A stretch of 14,352 bases of DNA from Ferroplasmaceae archaeon UBA567 (GTDB lineage Archaea > Thermoplasmatota > Thermoplasmata > Thermoplasmatales > Thermoplasmataceae), in contig DAUP01000105.1 in NCBI GenBank assembly GCA_002505185.1, positions 1-14,352 on the forward strand. Reading direction: 5' to 3'. How positions within the stretch are numbered: position 1 is the first letter of the stretch; each line of letters opens with the position of its first letter. Below the pieces are notes generated by a model. That model saw only the letters and a program-made list of their open reading frames with translations. It ran no database searches and was not told the DNA's origin. Made by a program: the position numbers and the translations under genes. This document shows positions 13,366-14,352 of the stretch, in pieces.

Positions 13366-13764
13366 ATGAAAGGTATTTCAGGAAACGAATCAAGGGGCTT
13401 GCCCCTGGGGGCTGTCATTCCATGCGCGGATAATACTGGAGCAAAAGTAATTAGCCTTATTGGTGTAAAAGATTTGCATACCGTAGCCAGAAGAATACCG
13501 GCCGCAGGTGTTGGCGATCTATTTATAGCCAGTGTAAGGAAGGGGACACCGGAGATGCGTGCAAAGGTCGTATATGCTGTTGTTGTCAGGCAGAGAAGGC
13601 CATACAGAAGGGCCGATGGCAATATTATAGAGTTTGAAGACAATGCTGCAGTGCTTGTGACACCTGAAGGAGAGGTAAGAGGATCTGAAATTAAGGGTCC
13701 CGTTGCCAGGGAAGCCGCAGAAAGATGGCCAAGAATTGCTGCAATAGCATCAACTATTGTGTGA
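13366..13764 (+). CDS. rpl14: 50S ribosomal protein L14 (uL14)
   Basis: This 132-residue protein is archaeal L14, which sits at the subunit interface and forms intersubunit bridges. Landmarks are ADNTGAKVISLIGV (about residues 21-34), GDLFIASVRKGTPEMRAKVVYAVVVRQ (about 51-77) and the C-terminal GPVAREAAERWPRIAAIASTIV, all standard for archaeal and eukaryotic L14. The ATG follows the S17 stop directly, with AAGGTGA about 6 nt upstream inside the end of S17. Confidence 0.97.
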   Translation: MKGISGNESRGLPLGAVIPCADNTGAKVISLIGVKDLHTVARRIPAAGVGDLFIASVRKGTPEMRAKVVYAVVVRQRRPYRRADGNIIEFEDNAAVLVTPEGEVRGSEIKGPVAREAAERWPRIAAIASTIV

Positions 13765-13776
13765 GGTGATAATATT

Positions 13777-14271
13777 ATGTTAAATACAAAAATAAATGTG
13801 TCTCTTAATAGTGAAATGAGAAAAAAATACGGAGCACGCCGCTTTCCTGTAGTGGGAGGAGATATAGTAAAAATCGTATCAGGGTCCAGAAAAGGTGAAG
13901 GTGGAAAGGTAATAGGCGTTAGCCATAAGACCAAGAAAATATCTATAGAAGGAATTACAATCGCAAAATCCGATGGAAAACAGGTTGCGTACTATATAGA
14001 CCATAGCAATCTGGTAATTACAAAACTGGACCTCTCAATAGAGGGAAGGTATAACAAAATTAAAGAAATAACGGCCAGGAAAAATCTTCCCGTACCAGAA
14101 CCGGAGAAACCGGCGGAGTCGGAAGCAACACCGGTGGAAACAGAGGAGATTGGTGAGGAAGAAAACAGTGGAGAAACCATTGACCTGCCGCAGAACGAAG
14201 AAGAATCTGAGGAAGTCGATGCAGACCCTGAAGATATAAATGAAGAAGAGGATGATGATAATGAAAACTAA
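13777..14271 (+). CDS. rpl24: 50S ribosomal protein L24 (uL24) with long acidic tail
   Basis: This protein has 164 residues. The first 103 or so are a normal archaeal L24, which starts large-subunit assembly: RKKYGARRFPVVGGDIVKIVSGSRKGEGGKVIGV holds the KOW motif, and EGRYNKIKE ends the core. From about residue 104 to the end runs a tail of 61 residues with 28 Asp or Glu and one Lys, rich also in Pro at first. Archaeal L24 usually ends shortly after the core, so this extension is unusual; it may be disordered and bind basic proteins or rRNA-free surfaces, but that is inference. GGTGAT at 13765-13770 precedes the ATG by 6 nt. The tail's last codons overlap the S4e start. Confidence 0.95.
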   Translation: MLNTKINVSLNSEMRKKYGARRFPVVGGDIVKIVSGSRKGEGGKVIGVSHKTKKISIEGITIAKSDGKQVAYYIDHSNLVITKLDLSIEGRYNKIKEITARKNLPVPEPEKPAESEATPVETEEIGEEENSGETIDLPQNEEESEEVDADPEDINEEEDDDNEN

Positions 14272-14352
14272 AATAATGATGGCTTCGAGAAAACTGAAAA
14301 TTCCCAGAAAGACAAATTTCTGGTCAGTTACTCCGACTCCAGCCACACACAG
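14261..14352 (+). CDS. rps4e: 30S ribosomal protein S4e (eS4), N-terminal part
   Basis: About 30 codons are seen before the window ends. The reading MKTKIMMASRKLKIPRKT, then NFWSVTPTPATH, matches the opening of archaeal S4e, where a basic start with L/M-x-A-P-x-x-x-x-IPRK is followed by W...P-x-P-x-x-H. S4e is expected after L24 in this cluster. The ATG at 14261 overlaps L24 by 11 bases, with GAGGATGAT at 14248-14256 as ribosome binding site. Later ATGs at 14276 and 14279 have no such site and would shorten the start. Only the start is visible, so the identity rests on about 30 residues and on gene order. Confidence 0.85.
   Translation, partial: MKTKIMMASRKLKIPRKTNFWSVTPTPATH

Noticed and set aside
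13362..13934. Open frame of 190 codons on the minus strand
   Set aside because: It lies antisense to the L14 gene and the start of L24, which are certain genes with family signatures. It has no ribosome binding site and reads as an anti-frame shadow.
1..14352. CRISPR array, defence island or toxin-antitoxin pair
   Set aside because: No regular direct repeats with spacers and no such gene families were seen. Apart from the IS scar the window is core respiratory and ribosomal genes.

Overview
The window reads as part of the chromosome of an acidophilic, AT-rich euryarchaeon of the Thermoplasmatales, most like the Ferroplasma/Acidiplasma branch. Three things point there. The ribosomal genes are archaeal in type and order (aIF1 and the RNase P protein Rnp1 sit between L29 and S17). 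The oxidase has fused subunits I and III and is encoded beside a sulfocyanin-type blue copper protein. Gene starts mix leaderless starts, with a TATA-like box about 25 nt upstream, and Shine-Dalgarno starts (GGTGA or GGAGG). The species-level placement is inference; there is no rRNA gene here to test it.

Layout. Positions 1-766 hold two small unrecognised membrane proteins. Positions 767-1573 (minus strand) encode a membrane-anchored, sequon-rich protein resembling the DUF929 family. A divergent promoter region (1574-1722) leads into a respiratory operon: cytochrome oxidase I/III fusion, a 73-residue single-span protein, sulfocyanin, CuA subunit II, protoheme IX farnesyltransferase (CtaB), and a metallo-beta-lactamase-fold protein that has lost most of its metal ligands. 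Positions about 7480-7770 look like the decayed remains of an IS200/IS605 (TnpB-type) element. An AT-rich leader with three ATTG-CAAT palindromes follows.

From 7977 to the window end lies the archaeal S10/spc-type cluster: L3, L4, L23, L2, S19, L22, S3, L29, aIF1, Rnp1, S17, L14, L24 and the start of S4e. Genes are packed with short gaps or ATGA overlaps.

How the parts work together. In the respiratory operon, CtaB would make heme O for the oxidase. Sulfocyanin, with its copper site outside the membrane, would pass electrons to CuA on subunit II, then to the heme/CuB centre of subunit I. The ribosomal cluster is a standard core operon.

No CRISPR array, tRNA, rRNA, toxin-antitoxin or defence system is visible. 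The most interesting points are small: an oxidase with an apparently intact D-pathway but no K-pathway lysine, a pseudoenzyme-like MBL protein, the IS scar, and the palindrome cluster before L3.
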